Positions 1 to 10,207 of a DNA stretch of 64,000 nt are shown in pieces (positions within the stretch are counted from its first letter, which is position 1; each line of letters opens with the position of its first letter). The stretch comes from Undaria pinnatifida (Eukaryota > Sar > Phaeophyceae > Laminariales > Alariaceae). The notes under the pieces are model-generated. The model was not told the origin of the DNA and ran no database searches. It saw only the letters and a program-made list of their open reading frames with translations. The DNA is taken from the NCBI GenBank assembly GCA_012845835.1, contig JABAKD010000007.1, positions 12,588,011 through 12,652,010 of the forward strand. Reading direction: 5' to 3'. The position numbers and the translations under genes were made by a program.

Positions 1-225
1 CACGAATCTCGACAGAAGAACACAACATTAACATTTTCGTGAATCGCGATGCTTGTCATGTGGGTTTCCGCATGGGGATTTCTGCGCCCTCGACATCAGC
101 CCAGGCGGCCTTGGGAAGGCGTTTATTGGTGGAAGTAGGCTGTATTTTTGAGGTATCTGTGACAGGTAGGTTTTTTGTCGCACGCCGTCTGCCTCCGATG
201 CTTGCGTGCTCGGCAGTAGGCTTTA

Positions 226-400
226 GTGCTGCCTCCCGTCCTCCCTCACTCCCTCCCTCCGGCCGTCCCTCGCTCCCGCCCCCTCCCCCCCCCGCTCGCC
301 CCCCCTCCCCCCCTCGGTCCGCCCCCCCCCCCTCCCCCCCTCCACCCCTCCCTCCCTCGCCCCCCCCCCCCCCCCCCCCCCCCCCCTCCCTCCTGCCTAT
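226..400. repeat. C-rich polypyrimidine tract
   Basis: This stretch is almost entirely C and T on the + strand, with C runs interrupted by CTCC steps and a final C run of more than 20 bases. It leaves open frames on both strands that encode only proline-rich or glycine-rich strings, so I do not read it as coding. Long homopurine/homopyrimidine DNA of this kind is prone to triplex or G-quadruplex structure and to assembly error. Confidence 0.9.
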
Positions 401-639
401 TTCATGTCGCATGATATTCGTCAGAGTGATGCTAGAAGACACGAACACCACCAGCAACATTGAGGAAGCTACGGGACCCGGTAGATGCTCTACACCATCG
501 CTGCCGCAATCTGCGGGTGATATTGCCAGCTACGCTCTCGCAGCTCGCCTACCAAGTGACTGTTCATCAGCGTTCGGGAGGCTCTCGGCTGTACGAAAAC
601 GCTTGTACGAACTCTGCTTGGCAATCATGCAGGATGGTC

Positions 640-930
640 CCCATATTCCAGCGGCCTCTGCGAGAGCCTCAGCGGCCGCGCAGAGAGCTCCAGCGGGCGC
701 CACGGAAAGAACTTCAGCGAGCTCCGAGACAAGCACTGAGAGAGGCTCTGAGAGACACTCTGAGAGAGTTTCAGCGGGCGCGGAGAGACCTGGTGCGACC
801 TCTGGGCGAAGCTCCGAGAAAGCCTCGGCGGGCGCGGAAAGAGCTTCAGCGAGCTCTGAGAGAGGCCTTTCGAGAGGATCTGAGAAATCTACAGCGGGCG
901 CGGACAGAGCGTCTATGGGTACGAAAGCAG
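640..930. repeat. GC-rich degenerate minisatellite inside a long open frame
   Basis: A degenerate unit of roughly 27-33 bp with the core GCGGGCGCGGA recurs here. Two + strand frames stay open through it. One encodes Ser/Ala/Glu-rich repeats (…SAGAERAS… style), part of a 349-codon ORF at 39-1088; the other encodes Arg/Leu-rich repeats. Periodic DNA with a unit near a multiple of 3 keeps several frames open by chance, and I see no domain, so I do not call a gene. A repetitive low-complexity protein gene cannot be excluded. Confidence 0.7.
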
Positions 931-1094
931 CGGGGGTGGAGCTGAAAGGTGGATGTCCGGGGTCAGGTGGTGATGGGATGGAGGCAAAGTGGCGGCCTCT
1001 TCGTGAAGGGGACGCGTGGGTGGTAAAGGAGTTCCGCAGGGTGGGAGAGAATGTTAAGCCGGTCCAAGTCTTCTGTCAGGTGGGGTGAGGTGGC

Positions 1095-1600
1095 ATGGGA
1101 CCGCGTCTATACTGTACGGTTGCTGTGCGGTTACTGCACGGTTCCTGTACGGTTTCTGTACGGTTGCTGAACGGTGGCCGCAAGGTTACTTGTACGGTTC
1201 CTGTACGATTCCTGCACGGTTCCTGTACGGTCCTGTACGGTTACAGGTACTGTACAGTTAATGTACGATTGCTGTACGGTTGCTATACGGTTGCTGTACG
1301 GTTGCTTTACGGTCACTCTACGACTACTTTAAGGTTGCCGTGAGATTATTGTACGGATACTGTACGGGTGCTGTACGGGTACGGATTCTGTCCGGATACT
1401 ATCCGGTTGCTGCACGGGTGCTATACTATTGCTGTGCGGTTACTGTGCGGCTACTGTATGGGTACTGTACGGCTGCTCAACGTTGCTGTACCGTTACTGT
1501 ACGGTTGGTGTACGGTTGGTGTACGGTTATTGTACGGTTACTGTACGATTATTATTAAGGTTACTGCACGGGTACTGTACGGTTGCTGTACGATAGGGGT
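1095..1600. repeat. 11-bp minisatellite (CTGTACGGTTG)n
   Basis: About 45 imperfect copies of an 11-bp unit, consensus CTGTACGGTTG, run for some 500 bp. Variants change GTAC to GCAC and TTG to TTA, TTC or TTT. Because 11 is not a multiple of 3, translation gives a periodic 11-residue peptide in each frame, which explains the several overlapping ORFs here. These are artefacts of the repeat, not genes. Confidence 0.92.
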
Positions 1601-1847
1601 GTCACTTCTAGGGCTTCTTTTTTTTCACGCGCCAGAACCCCTTTTGTGTAGTGGTAACCGCTTTTGGGCTATATTCTTCCGCTATATGTTTCCGCGATAT
1701 ACACACAAGCCCATGGAATTGATTGTTACGTTGTGCCATCACAAAATCCTTTCGATATGTGAGTGGCCTGAACTCGCTAGGTACACACAGTAGTGAAAAT
1801 GGGGTTAGAGTACTCCTTGATACTACATAGTAGTATGCATAGACGCG

Positions 1848-2107
1848 TGCTACGATAGAGTTTTTTTTGTGCCTGAAACGATTTTCAGAATTACGTGACC
1901 CCTAAACCCAACGCCGTCGGATATTTTTCATTTGTTTTGCAACAAGTGTAGTTGAATACCTAGGCCATGGGATTGTGAAATCGGGTAGCTTTTTGTTGTT
2001 CCTCAAATCAGGGTTTGCCATAGAGGGGTATAGCGTAGCTATTAAAAGTATAGAGCTCCTCAAGTGGGGAACCCCGACAAAAATATTTTTGCACCTATAT
2101 CGTAGCA
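1848..2107. mobile_element. MITE-A copy (terminal TGCTACGATAGAG)
   Basis: A 260-bp element whose ends are inverted: TGCTACGATAGAG on the left and CCTATATCGTAGCA on the right. An internal 'taggccatggg' block is shared with the copies at 19359-19623 and 33324-33588. There is no coding capacity. It is a non-autonomous DNA element of unknown superfamily; I could not settle a target-site duplication. Confidence 0.75.
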
Positions 2108-2109
2108 TG

Positions 2110-2765
2110 TGTCATATTAGATGCATGTATACATATGTTGGCCCTTGCACGAGAGCAGACGGAGGGTCCGATTTAGACCAGGTTTTCGGCCGTCTTCGAG
2201 ATAAGCCGAGCTGAGGTCCACCTCTCGCCGCACTATTTCCTGCACGTTCCTCACCTTGCTCGCCACTGCCGACTCTGCCGGGGGCCGGCGTCGGCCGTGC
2301 TCTATTGGTGTACCGGGAGCGAGTGCTAGTACTATATATTAATGCTGTAACCTTGGTCATGGCACAGTCGCCCTACAACTTCTTTTCCGCCTATGCGGCT
2401 AGGCACCGTTGTATGCAGCTTTATTTCCAGCGTTGACGTGGCGAAAACGGCTGTGCTCGTGCCCTTAGCAACTCTGATATTTTTTGTGTCGAAGCTGTTG
2501 CCGTATCCACGGTTGGGGGCTCTTCGAAAGTTCGGGCTGCTTCAAGTTACTTTTGGTGATTTTTCGGACGTTTTCAGGTTGTTCCCGCCTTACGTTTATT
2601 GTCTTGGCAGGTATCGCCCACACTGTCTTTGAGCCCTCTTGGCGCGGCTGACAGCCTTATATGTCCCCGTAACGTAGAGGGCTTCATGCCTGCCACGATG
2701 GCTTAATGCCTGCCCCCATACCGTAGGTATTGATAGCACGTTGAGCAGTTTGTTTTTTGCCAATG
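2110..2765. other. No recognisable gene
   Basis: Only short chance ORFs on both strands. I see no domain, RNA gene or clear repeat in this stretch. Confidence 0.5.
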
Positions 2766-3005
2766 AGTCGTTCTACGGCAGCCCCTCCCGAAATTTCCTT
2801 AACGAAATCGTTGGTGAAACCAGGTCCCGGCCTTATCTCCTGAACTACGGTGCTCGTTGCCACCCCGACGTCATCGTTCGATAGTCTTTTGCGAGCAAGA
2901 AAATACATAGGGATACTTTTTTCATAACATCCTTCCTCGTGTCGAAAAGCCATGAAACGTTCGTTAAAGAAAACCGCGGCTTTGGGTGGGGGGCTATCGC
3001 AGTCG
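2766..3005 (-). mobile_element. MITE-B copy with a through-open frame
   Basis: A 240-bp element with inverted termini, GTTCTACGGCAGCCCC at one end and GGGGGGCTATCGCAG at the other. It is homologous to 33612-33875 and 38746-39006. On the minus strand a frame stays open from terminus to terminus, with blocks RHEEGCYEK, LSNDDVGVA and VVQEIRPGPGF that recur in the other copies. It is either a non-autonomous transposon or a fragment that carries part of an old coding exon. Confidence 0.72.
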
Positions 3006-3062
3006 GTGGAATGACGGGGTCTCCTTAGCCCAAAATCGTCGGGGTGTAAGTATTGAACGTTG

Positions 3063-3180
3063 TTTTATATTATAAAAATTAAAGTACACTCCAGCTGTGC
3101 GGTCGAATATTTTGTCGAAACTCATCTTTGCAAGCTGTGTGTGATACTCCGATCGCGCGTATTACGGGTTATACGTAGGC
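3063..3180 (+). repeat. Dispersed repeat S (SINE-sized)
   Basis: This block (core CATCTTTGCAAGCTGTGTGTG) recurs at about 20005-20160 and 23662-23830, in reverse at about 44770-44865, and as a short piece near 61030. It is preceded by an A/T-rich stretch. I see no Pol III boxes, so SINE identity is not shown; the family is dispersed and non-coding. Confidence 0.7.
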
Positions 3181-4420
3181 CGTTGGTTTGTGCATCGTGT
3201 TGGATTTTTTCGAAAACAGCGTATTTCTTTGGGGGGAGTATACTGGGGCTATAAAGGTGAGGCGACTCAGGATATATATATATATATGTATATATAGGAA
3301 ATAAGGAGCACCTCGGCCGTCGCATGTGTGGGTTGACTGCCTTGAGGTGCACTAGGCATGGAAAAGCAGTATGAGCAGGCCGAGTGTGTATCCCTCTTGA
3401 TAAATCAGACAAAAAATTGGCCAAAAATACGGTGACCATTGCAGTAATATCTACCGCACAAAAGCGGACCGGGACTGCTTCTGGCTTCAAAATCACCCAG
3501 CCCCGCTCCCTTCGTCGCGCCCCACTCCGCTCCGCCCCCGTCGCCTTGTCCGACTCCCATCGTCTTGTCCAACCCCCATGTACAGGTACCGCCGCCACTC
3601 CGACTGAGCCCTCTTGGGACGGATGATGGTCTAACAGATTTCGGTGGTGTGGATGGATCGAGGTGGAAGACGTGCCTGTCTGTGCTTGGACTAGCCGGGA
3701 GAGACAACGGTCTTCTTCTCGATATTGTCCTCTCTGAGGTGCGGCCGAGAACTACCACTGTAATCTCAGGGAGATGTCGCTATCTTTTCCATTTTTTTTT
3801 TTCAAATCTGTAAGGGGTTTGTTGATGACGGGGGCGTCCTTAGCCCAACATCGTCGCAAGACAATCGTTATTTGTTGGCAAGGATTTTCGTTGTACACCT
3901 GAGACCATGAGAATGTTCATCGGGTACTATTAATAGCAGTTTTATGTTTCGAGTCATCCCACGCAAGGTTTGCAGGATGTTCTAAGAAGTTTTTGAGCTC
4001 CCAACACGAGGAGCTCAATATGAACATCATCCATCGTCACCCGAAACATGAGTTTGAAGTCGTTCGTTTCGCGCAGCCCGACATACCTTTCAAAGCGCTA
4101 GTCCTAAAACAACCATACCGGTAAAATGATCAGACCAACCGATAGTCCCACACTTGGGTAGCTCAACTGACCAATGCAACCCCTACCGTGAGATGATTCT
4201 TTCCCCAAAGCAGGTTTTGAGAGAGGTCTAAAGCTCTAGCTGAACTGACCAATGCAACCCCTCCCGTGAGATGAGGAAGGACCTTCAGAAACAGAATGGT
4301 GCACTTCTACCCTAGCGCGCGTCTTGTACAGATGCGGAGGCATGTTTCCGTAAGGATGTACCAAATTTTTAGGGCTTTTGACGGGCCAAACGATCTGGCC
4401 CGCGGATCGATCGGGCCAGG
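3181..4420. other. Intergenic DNA with a partial MITE-A-like block and a short duplication
   Basis: There is no credible gene. Around 3830-3960 the sequence resembles the interior of MITE-A (gggcg-tcctt-agccc motif and an 'agaccatg' block). A near-identical segment of about 35 bp occurs at 4164-4200 and again at 4241-4276 (ACTGACCAATGCAACCCC), a local direct duplication. Confidence 0.5.
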
Positions 4421-4424
4421 AGAT

Positions 4425-4590
4425 GTTCAAACACTCGCGGGTCTATTCGGGTCGGGTCGGTTCAGGAGATGTTCGAAATCCCACGGGTTGAGTTGGGTCG
4501 AACCAGGAGGGTTTCAAATATCAAGCGTCCGGTCGTGTGACCCTGACCCGACTCTCACGTGACCCGACCCGCGAGAAGTAGTCCGACTCG
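4425..4590. repeat. GGGTCGGGTC-rich patch
   Basis: Degenerate 5-bp repeats (TCGGG / CCCGA) are dense here and return at 6940-7150 and 7490-7575, in both orientations. The CCCGACCC/GGGTCGGG runs can fold back on each other. They are too irregular to be telomere DNA. No gene is present. Confidence 0.7.
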
Positions 4591-4646
4591 TGGGAAACCC
4601 TGCATTTTTTCAGGGGGGTCCCCAACGTCGCAAAGGAACAAAGAGG

Positions 4647-4662
4647 TCACTCGCGCGAGTGA
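4647..4662. repeat. 16-bp perfect palindrome TCACTCGCGCGAGTGA
   Basis: A perfect dyad centred on CGCGCG. The same core CTCGCGCGAG recurs at 8421-8434, 9323-9332 and, with small changes, at 8576-8593, 28103-28111 and 43733-43752. It looks like a conserved subterminal part of a small dispersed element, with neighbouring 'cgagccactgcgaa' also shared with 8402-8613. Confidence 0.75.
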
Positions 4663-4829
4663 GCCCGAGCCACTGCGAAAAATGGCCACAACAAGTCACC
4701 CATCTACCGGGGTCATGGTGTGCTGTCGCTACCGTATCACGCGTGATCTGTCGTCGTCTTCCTGACCCCCCCCCGTTCCCTCCTCCTACGTTTATTCGTC
4801 TGCTGTGTTAGGCAACCAGCACCTGGCGG

Positions 4830-6104
4830 GTGACAGAACGAGCGAAATGGTGCGGCGCAAATAACCTGGGGGGGGTCGCTTTGGTTGCCTCGGTGCTACT
4901 CAACGCGACGGCAACAACGTCGTCCACACCGACACCTGGCGGCCCTGCCTCCAACGAAAGCGCCCATCGCCCTGTTCCCAAGGGCCAGCAGAGGTGGTGC
5001 TGTTGCTTGGAGAACGTCGCTTTTGCGTTTGTGGCGGCAGCGACTCGGTGCGCCGAGCACCCTTGCGATGTCTCGAACGCTAGCCCTCCGTGTGGCACCC
5101 GAGGTGACCCTCCCGCAAGAGGCCGGGCGAAGCACCAAGAGCGAGAAGGGGGGAGGGGGAGGGGATGTTGCCATCCGTCCCCGGGGGGATGGTGTACTCC
5201 ATTCCCGGGAAACCCATCCGTTTTGGCGGGCAAGGGCATATATCAATATAGCCCCACATGTTGTGCTCGAGATGACCGCCCAAGATTCCAAACGCCGCAC
5301 CAAGAGGGAGGACGGGGAAGGGGAGGGGGATGGCGTCATCCATCCCCGAATTCGCCAGGGGATGGCTGTGGGGGTGGAGGGTACAGCCCAAAGGGGTGGG
5401 GGGGTGCACCCTGTGAATGGTGCTCAGCGGCAGGGGAGGGTGGCGTAAAAGGGCGGGGGCAAGGGAATACGGCAAGACGGAACTTTGTTGGATTTTGGAG
5501 CCTAGTGCAGTCAACGGCGTGGCATGTTAACGCTTGCCTGGACGTGCTTGGCTTGTCAGGAGGAGGCTCCAGGATGGGTGGTGGTGGTGGAGGTATTGGG
5601 GGTGGTGGTGGAGATACTGGGGGTGGTGGTGTTGGTGGTGATGGTTGTAGTAGTGGTGGTGTTGGTGTTCGTGGCGGTGCTGACGGTGGTGTCTTTCTCG
5701 ACCCTCTGCGGCTTCGTCCCGCGCTTGCGCTGGAGGTCTTAGACGGGAAATTAGGCCGCATTCTAGGAACTCCCCATCCCCCTGGCGACAATGGCCATCG
5801 ACATAGTCATGAGGTCCCAGGGCAGTCCGCCTCATCGCCCTCTGCCGGAAAGGGAGGGGCAGTCCGGATTTGCGGACCGAAAACAACAGATAGCGACCTC
5901 AACATGCATGAACGACGGGCGCATGGGGCTGACGGTAGCAGGGGATGGGAAAAACTGGGGCGGGACCTGCAGACGCAAAGTGCTTCGGGGAATCAAGGCA
6001 TTGGGCGTTCCGGAGGTGCGGGGGAGGGGGATGACGTGGAATGCCAGTGGGCATGGCGCGTCCGAACGGTGATGGAGGCCGCAGGATCGTCCAACTGGCG
6101 GTAA
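4830..6104 (+). CDS. Doubtful 424-codon ORF, Gly/Ser/Cys-rich
   Basis: This is one of the longest open frames in the window, but I do not recognise the product. Residues about 90-200 contain two related halves: the DNA at 5110-5170 and 5290-5330 shares 'gcaccaagag' plus G-rich and CATCC-rich blocks, an internal duplication of about 190 bp. Residues about 250-290 are poly-Gly from a GGT/GGG tract. There is no signal peptide, membrane helix or known motif, and the minus strand is also largely open, as expected from GC-rich repeated DNA. I judge it more likely low-complexity sequence than a gene. Confidence 0.2.
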   Translation: MTERAKWCGANNLGGVALVASVLLNATATTSSTPTPGGPASNESAHRPVPKGQQRWCCCLENVAFAFVAAATRCAEHPCDVSNASPPCGTRGDPPARGRAKHQEREGGRGRGCCHPSPGGWCTPFPGNPSVLAGKGIYQYSPTCCARDDRPRFQTPHQEGGRGRGGGWRHPSPNSPGDGCGGGGYSPKGWGGAPCEWCSAAGEGGVKGRGQGNTARRNFVGFWSLVQSTAWHVNACLDVLGLSGGGSRMGGGGGGIGGGGGDTGGGGVGGDGCSSGGVGVRGGADGGVFLDPLRLRPALALEVLDGKLGRILGTPHPPGDNGHRHSHEVPGQSASSPSAGKGGAVRICGPKTTDSDLNMHERRAHGADGSRGWEKLGRDLQTQSASGNQGIGRSGGAGEGDDVECQWAWRVRTVMEAAGSSNWR

Positions 6105-6500
6105 CAAAACGGAAGTGTTCCGAGGGATGAAGGATTGCGCCCTGCACGCAGCGCCCGATTGTATCGCATGCTGGGTGGTGTTCGGGGTTGGGACGGCTAT
6201 TAAGTATTAAGTAAGTTTATTTTCCAGCCGGCTGCTCCCTTTGCAGCACTTGATTGAAGCGCGTGTTGTATATATGCATCCACGGCGTCCGAGCGGTGAC
6301 GAAGGCCGCATAATCTTTCAGCTGGCGGTAGCGAAAGTATTACGGGGGGTAACGTATTTTTAACACCAAAAAAACGACCCTACACGACTTGCAAGTGTTG
6401 CCCACCCCCAACATGTGTGCGTGCGGTTAATAAGAGGTACAGTACACGCTTGCTTGCGCCCCCCGCAGCGCCCGACCGAATCGCATGTTGGGTGACGATT
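6060..6500. repeat. Imperfect direct duplication, about 230 bp apart
   Basis: The block with 'tccgaacggtgatggaggcc' and 'aactggcggtaac' at 6060-6105 recurs, diverged, at 6288-6335. The following 'cgcagcgcccgattgtatcg' block near 6147 recurs near 6463. This is a diverged tandem duplication with no coding content. Confidence 0.65.
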
Positions 6501-6577
6501 GAGTACGATGAGATGATAGTGTTCGTGGTCAACTGAGTTCGACGGGATGGCAGTGCTCTTGGTCATTAGCCTAAATA

Positions 6578-6720
6578 TGCTACGGTAGAAGTGCCATTTT
6601 TGTTTTTTTTCTTCTTTTTCTGGAGCTCCTCCCTTAAAAAGCTCTGTATATCCCACCACACAAATAGATTTGGGAAAATGAAAGTTCAGCCCGATGAACA
6701 ATCCAATGGCCTAGGTATAA
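6578..6720. mobile_element. Partial MITE-A copy
   Basis: It starts with the MITE-A terminus TGCTACGGTAGAAGTGCC and carries the internal 'caatggcctaggta' block. I cannot find the matching right terminus, so it is probably truncated. Confidence 0.5.
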
Positions 6721-6939
6721 TGATCAGACCGGGGTGCTGAACAACAATAACGACGTCGTGACGATTTTGGTGAAGGATCCCCGTCACGCAGAAAATTGTT
6801 TAGCCACCAAGGGATAGCTAGCCCTAGATATATCGTGCCCCGTGTTCCATGGGTAAGGATTGAGTGGAACCGTAGGTTCGCCAGCCTTTCCGGTGGAAAG
6901 GGGGTTCTTTCAGGGTTTTTCACGGGTCAGGAGGTTTCA

Positions 6940-7575
6940 AAATGTTGCGGGTCGGGTCGGGTCGGGACGTTTCATTGTGTTTTAATATCTCCCGGGTCGG
7001 TGAACTTTTGAAATCTCCCGTTTCGGGTCGGGTCGGGTCAACGGTGTTTTGAAACCTCGCGGGTCGGTTCGGGTCATGACCCGCGAGAAACGGCTCACTC
7101 GCGGGTCAAGCCACCATGACCGGCGGGTTGTTTTTGGCTGACCCGCGGGTCGATTTCGCGGATCAGGCCTGCGGATTCGTCTTTTTCAGACTTACAGCTG
7201 CCGGAGGGTCCTTGTTGTGCCGGCGCCTCGTGGGTCAGACCCGTGGGTCCTTGTTGTGCCGGCGAGTCCGAAAAGGATACAAAGCTTGCCGCTTTCTGCA
7301 TGGAAGCCTCTCTCGCCCCGATACTCCAATCGTGTGTTACCGTGGCGTCCAGAAACATCAACTATCTTTAGACAGCAACTTCTCGTACCAGGCACAAATT
7401 ATTTCTGTGCGAATCCCCGTGTCGGATGAAGCCGTAAGTATTATTCAGGTACATTTTCCACGTAGATTCTAACAGGTTCGGGTTGACACGTCTCGAAATT
7501 ATCGCGCGTCGGGTCGGGTCGGCTGACCCGACCCGACCTTACCCGACCCGACCCGCGAGGGTTGACCTGCCCCGT
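6940..7575. repeat. GGGTC-rich patches, inverted pair
   Basis: Runs of GGGTCGGGTCGGG at 6950-7040 and mixed GGGTC/ACCCG runs at 7500-7560 flank about 450 bp of ordinary DNA. The two runs are in opposite sense and could pair. Short ORFs through them are Arg/Gly/Pro-rich artefacts. Confidence 0.65.
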
Positions 7576-8400
7576 GAAAAGCCTTGATCATTTTTGGTCC
7601 CAACGAATCCGAACGGGGGAGGTGTGCTGAGACAGCGGTATCCCGTTTTCGGCCAAACCACTTCTGATTTGAGACCAGCGGTACAGTGGGGGGGGGGGGG
7701 ATCCTCGTTTCCACTACCCGGTTTTCACCCCCCGCACGAGTGCTCTGTCTGTATTTCACGGACGAAAAATGTACACACGATTTTTTGTTGAACGCAGCAT
7801 CGTAGCTAGCCATTCCATTGTGGATTTCATACAAGTAGATATATATATATTGCATATCTAAGCCGTGGGGTTGTACTCCGAGTTCCTATCCCCCCCCCCC
7901 CCGGTGAAATGATTGGTGACACGAGTGTATCTCAATGAAACAAATGTAACGGTCGTTGACACGTGTTAATCGGTCGGGAAATATGTTTCTGCCTCAGAGG
8001 GGTACACTATTACACTATCAATAGTATTGGTCACAGTATTAGCGGTATAGTCTACAGCTTATCGAAAGTGAGGAGTAGCATTTTATAAAAGGCAATGGTT
8101 GGTGCATCTCTACCGTGGCATGTTGGCATTATACAGCAGGATTACCTGCTATACAGTAGGACCGCCTGGTATACAGTAGCATCTACACCAGATGTCTGTT
8201 ACGCCCGCACACATCTGACATAACGCCACCCCTCCCGTGCCCGATCCAGATATGTCCGGGCGGATAGACCTACAATAGTTCCGGAGGTCATCATCGATGG
8301 ACCTTTCGGGGCAGATATACCCCCAAGGCACCCCTGACCTCACACCGTGGCTACGGTATCTACGGGGGAAATTTGATTTTCAAGTAATTTTTGGCGCCTC
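7576..8400. other. No recognisable gene
   Basis: Apart from a G run near 7690, an AT dinucleotide run near 7840 and a C run near 7890 I see nothing coding. Three short TATACAG(C/T)AGGA-like boxes at 8130-8180 resemble the termini of the Tc1/mariner-type element at 34576-35454 and could be a remnant of one. Confidence 0.4.
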
Positions 8401-8401
8401 T

Positions 8402-8613
8402 GTTCGCAGTGGCTCGGGGTAACTCGCGCGAGTTTTTCACCTCCCTATGGCAGCTTTCGGTCTTCATAGTTCGTGCTGTTTTGTGCTCGCTTGTGAAGTA
8501 AGACCGCCATGGGATGTTCAGCTACGCCGCGCCAAGTCGAAGACCAAAATCGCCCTGTTTTCATCGACGTAAAGTGTCACTCGTGCGAGTGACTCAAAAG
8601 TCCAGCAGTGAAC
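8402..8613. mobile_element. MITE-C candidate (GTTCRCWG…CTCGCGCGAG termini)
   Basis: The left end reads GTTCGCAGTGG, followed by a CTCGCGCGAG dyad. The right end is the approximate reverse (CACTCGTGCGAGTGAC then CAGCAGTGAAC). The element is about 212 bp and non-coding. The terminal match is imperfect and no target-site duplication is evident. Confidence 0.5.
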
Positions 8614-8929
8614 AAGGTACCTCCCCGCCGTAGCCATGATATGATGGTGTCAAACATGACATACCTCTAACGTAACATAACATCATCATATTATGTTATG
8701 ATGACATGGTTATATGGTCTGCAGATGCACGGTGTCTATATCATGCCAGCTGAGGAGACCATGGGTCTTTCTAGATTGGGTGCTCGCAGTGAGCCCTCTC
8801 ATCCTGCTCCTGGGCCATGCCAACAGACCGTTGTACCTGACCCCCAGTTCAAATTCTAGCTCAGGAACAGCAGATGGATCCCTCGTGGGACGAAGGCTAC
8901 GGTATTGCAGTATAATTGTAGAAGCTTAC

Positions 8930-9130
8930 TGGATCATTGCATTACCATACTCTGTCATTGTTGTATCATACTCTATCATACTCTGTCATTGTAGTATCAT
9001 AATCTATCATACTCTATCATATTCTATCACACTCTTATCATTGTAGTGTCATACTCCATCATACTCTTATCATTGTAGTCTCATACTCTCATCATGTACT
9101 CTATCATACTCTATCATACTTTATCGTATC
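8930..9130. repeat. CATACTCTAT minisatellite
   Basis: Repeats of CATACTCTAT with interspersed 'cattgtag' blocks run for about 200 bp. The unit is 10-11 bp and degenerate. A 110-codon frame crosses it but is only a product of the repeat. Confidence 0.85.
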
Positions 9131-9420
9131 CACCTTTTTCACTACGACTGTAGACTGTGGGGTTTGAGCTATCATATCGTACTCGAACGAACAACTCTGA
9201 ACCTCACTGACCAAAGTGCTTAGGCGATAGCTAGTTTTTCCGTTGCGGATTGATGCAGCAACAACACTCAAAATCAGCACTACTGTATACAGCTTAAGGC
9301 CGCACAGGAACAGGGAGGGTCACTCGCGCGAGAAACCTCGTCCATTGCAAAAAAGCTTCCTAAACGGACGCCCTACCGTATATAGCCACGCTCATGCACT
9401 GCATGTCGACTCGTGACACA

Positions 9421-9652
9421 TGCTACGGTAGAGATGTGCCTCCCCCCCCCCCGAGGCTCCAGGGCCCACTTGAAGAGCTCTATGCCTCATCTAATGAATG
9501 GTTGTTGATTCAGTAAACTGAATGGGCCACCCGATTAACACAGGTACCCCGAAGAAAAAATAAAGACGGTGTTGGGGTAAGGAGGCCCGTGACCTATTTT
9601 ATTAATAGAAAACAGTTTCCCCTCCAATTTTCGGTACCTCTATTCTAGCGCA
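9421..9652. mobile_element. MITE-A copy
   Basis: The left terminus is TGCTACGGTAGAGATGTGCC and the right terminus is GGTACCTCTATTCTAGCGCA, its approximate reverse complement. It is about 232 bp and non-coding. The interior is more diverged than in the 19-kb and 33-kb copies. Confidence 0.6.
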
Positions 9653-10002
9653 GGCGTCGAGTGCTTCCATAGAGGTACTATTAATACTGCTGTAGCACCT
9701 ATTATGCCAAAACCACATAAGAATGACGGGGCTCCTGGGCAGGACAGGTACCCACTGCCGCTGGTGCATCATTTGCTTTTTTGCCAAAATGGCTGTTGAA
9801 TACAGAGACCATGGGAGTAATCATCTATGAATGCGCGTAGATGGAGTTATTATTATTGTTCAGGAGGTCCTTTTTGGGTAAGGTATGGGGCTCCTTCCTT
9901 TACCCCTTTAGAACCCCAAAATCCCTCCCTAATCTAAATATATATGAGAAAATTTGAAAAAAAAGGTTTCCAGTCGTAACACGGCGTTACGCCAGGAAAC
10001 GC

Positions 10003-10012
10003 ATAAAAGGCA
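10003..10012. repeat. Left target-site duplication of the MULE
   Basis: ATAAAAGGCA directly abuts the left terminal repeat. The identical 10 bp abuts the right repeat at 18727-18736. MULE insertions typically duplicate 8-11 bp. Confidence 0.93.
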
Positions 10013-10207
10013 GGCAACCCCTTTTTGCACGACGATCGTGCAAAGAAAAAGTGCACGACTCCAAAACGCCTCCTGAACCAAACATCCAGAAACCTGAACC
10101 ACACACCCCAGAAACCCTTCTCTCTTGTTCTTCAAATCAGAAACACAGCGTGAGTACCAAGGCACGATTACCGCACGCATCACAGCCCCCACACCGCCAC
10201 AAGGGTC
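10013..10207 (+). repeat. MULE left terminal inverted repeat
   Basis: It matches 18543-18726 in reverse. At 10024-10044 lies a dyad, TTTGCACGA-CGA-TCGTGCAAA, present in both repeats and a natural candidate for a transposase-binding site. The inner edge abuts an ATG at 10208, so this repeat probably also supplies the promoter of the rightward gene(s). Confidence 0.95.

Noticed and set aside
39-1088. 349-codon ORF
   Set aside because: It spans a polypyrimidine tract and a minisatellite, the opposite strand and another frame are also open there, and there is no domain.
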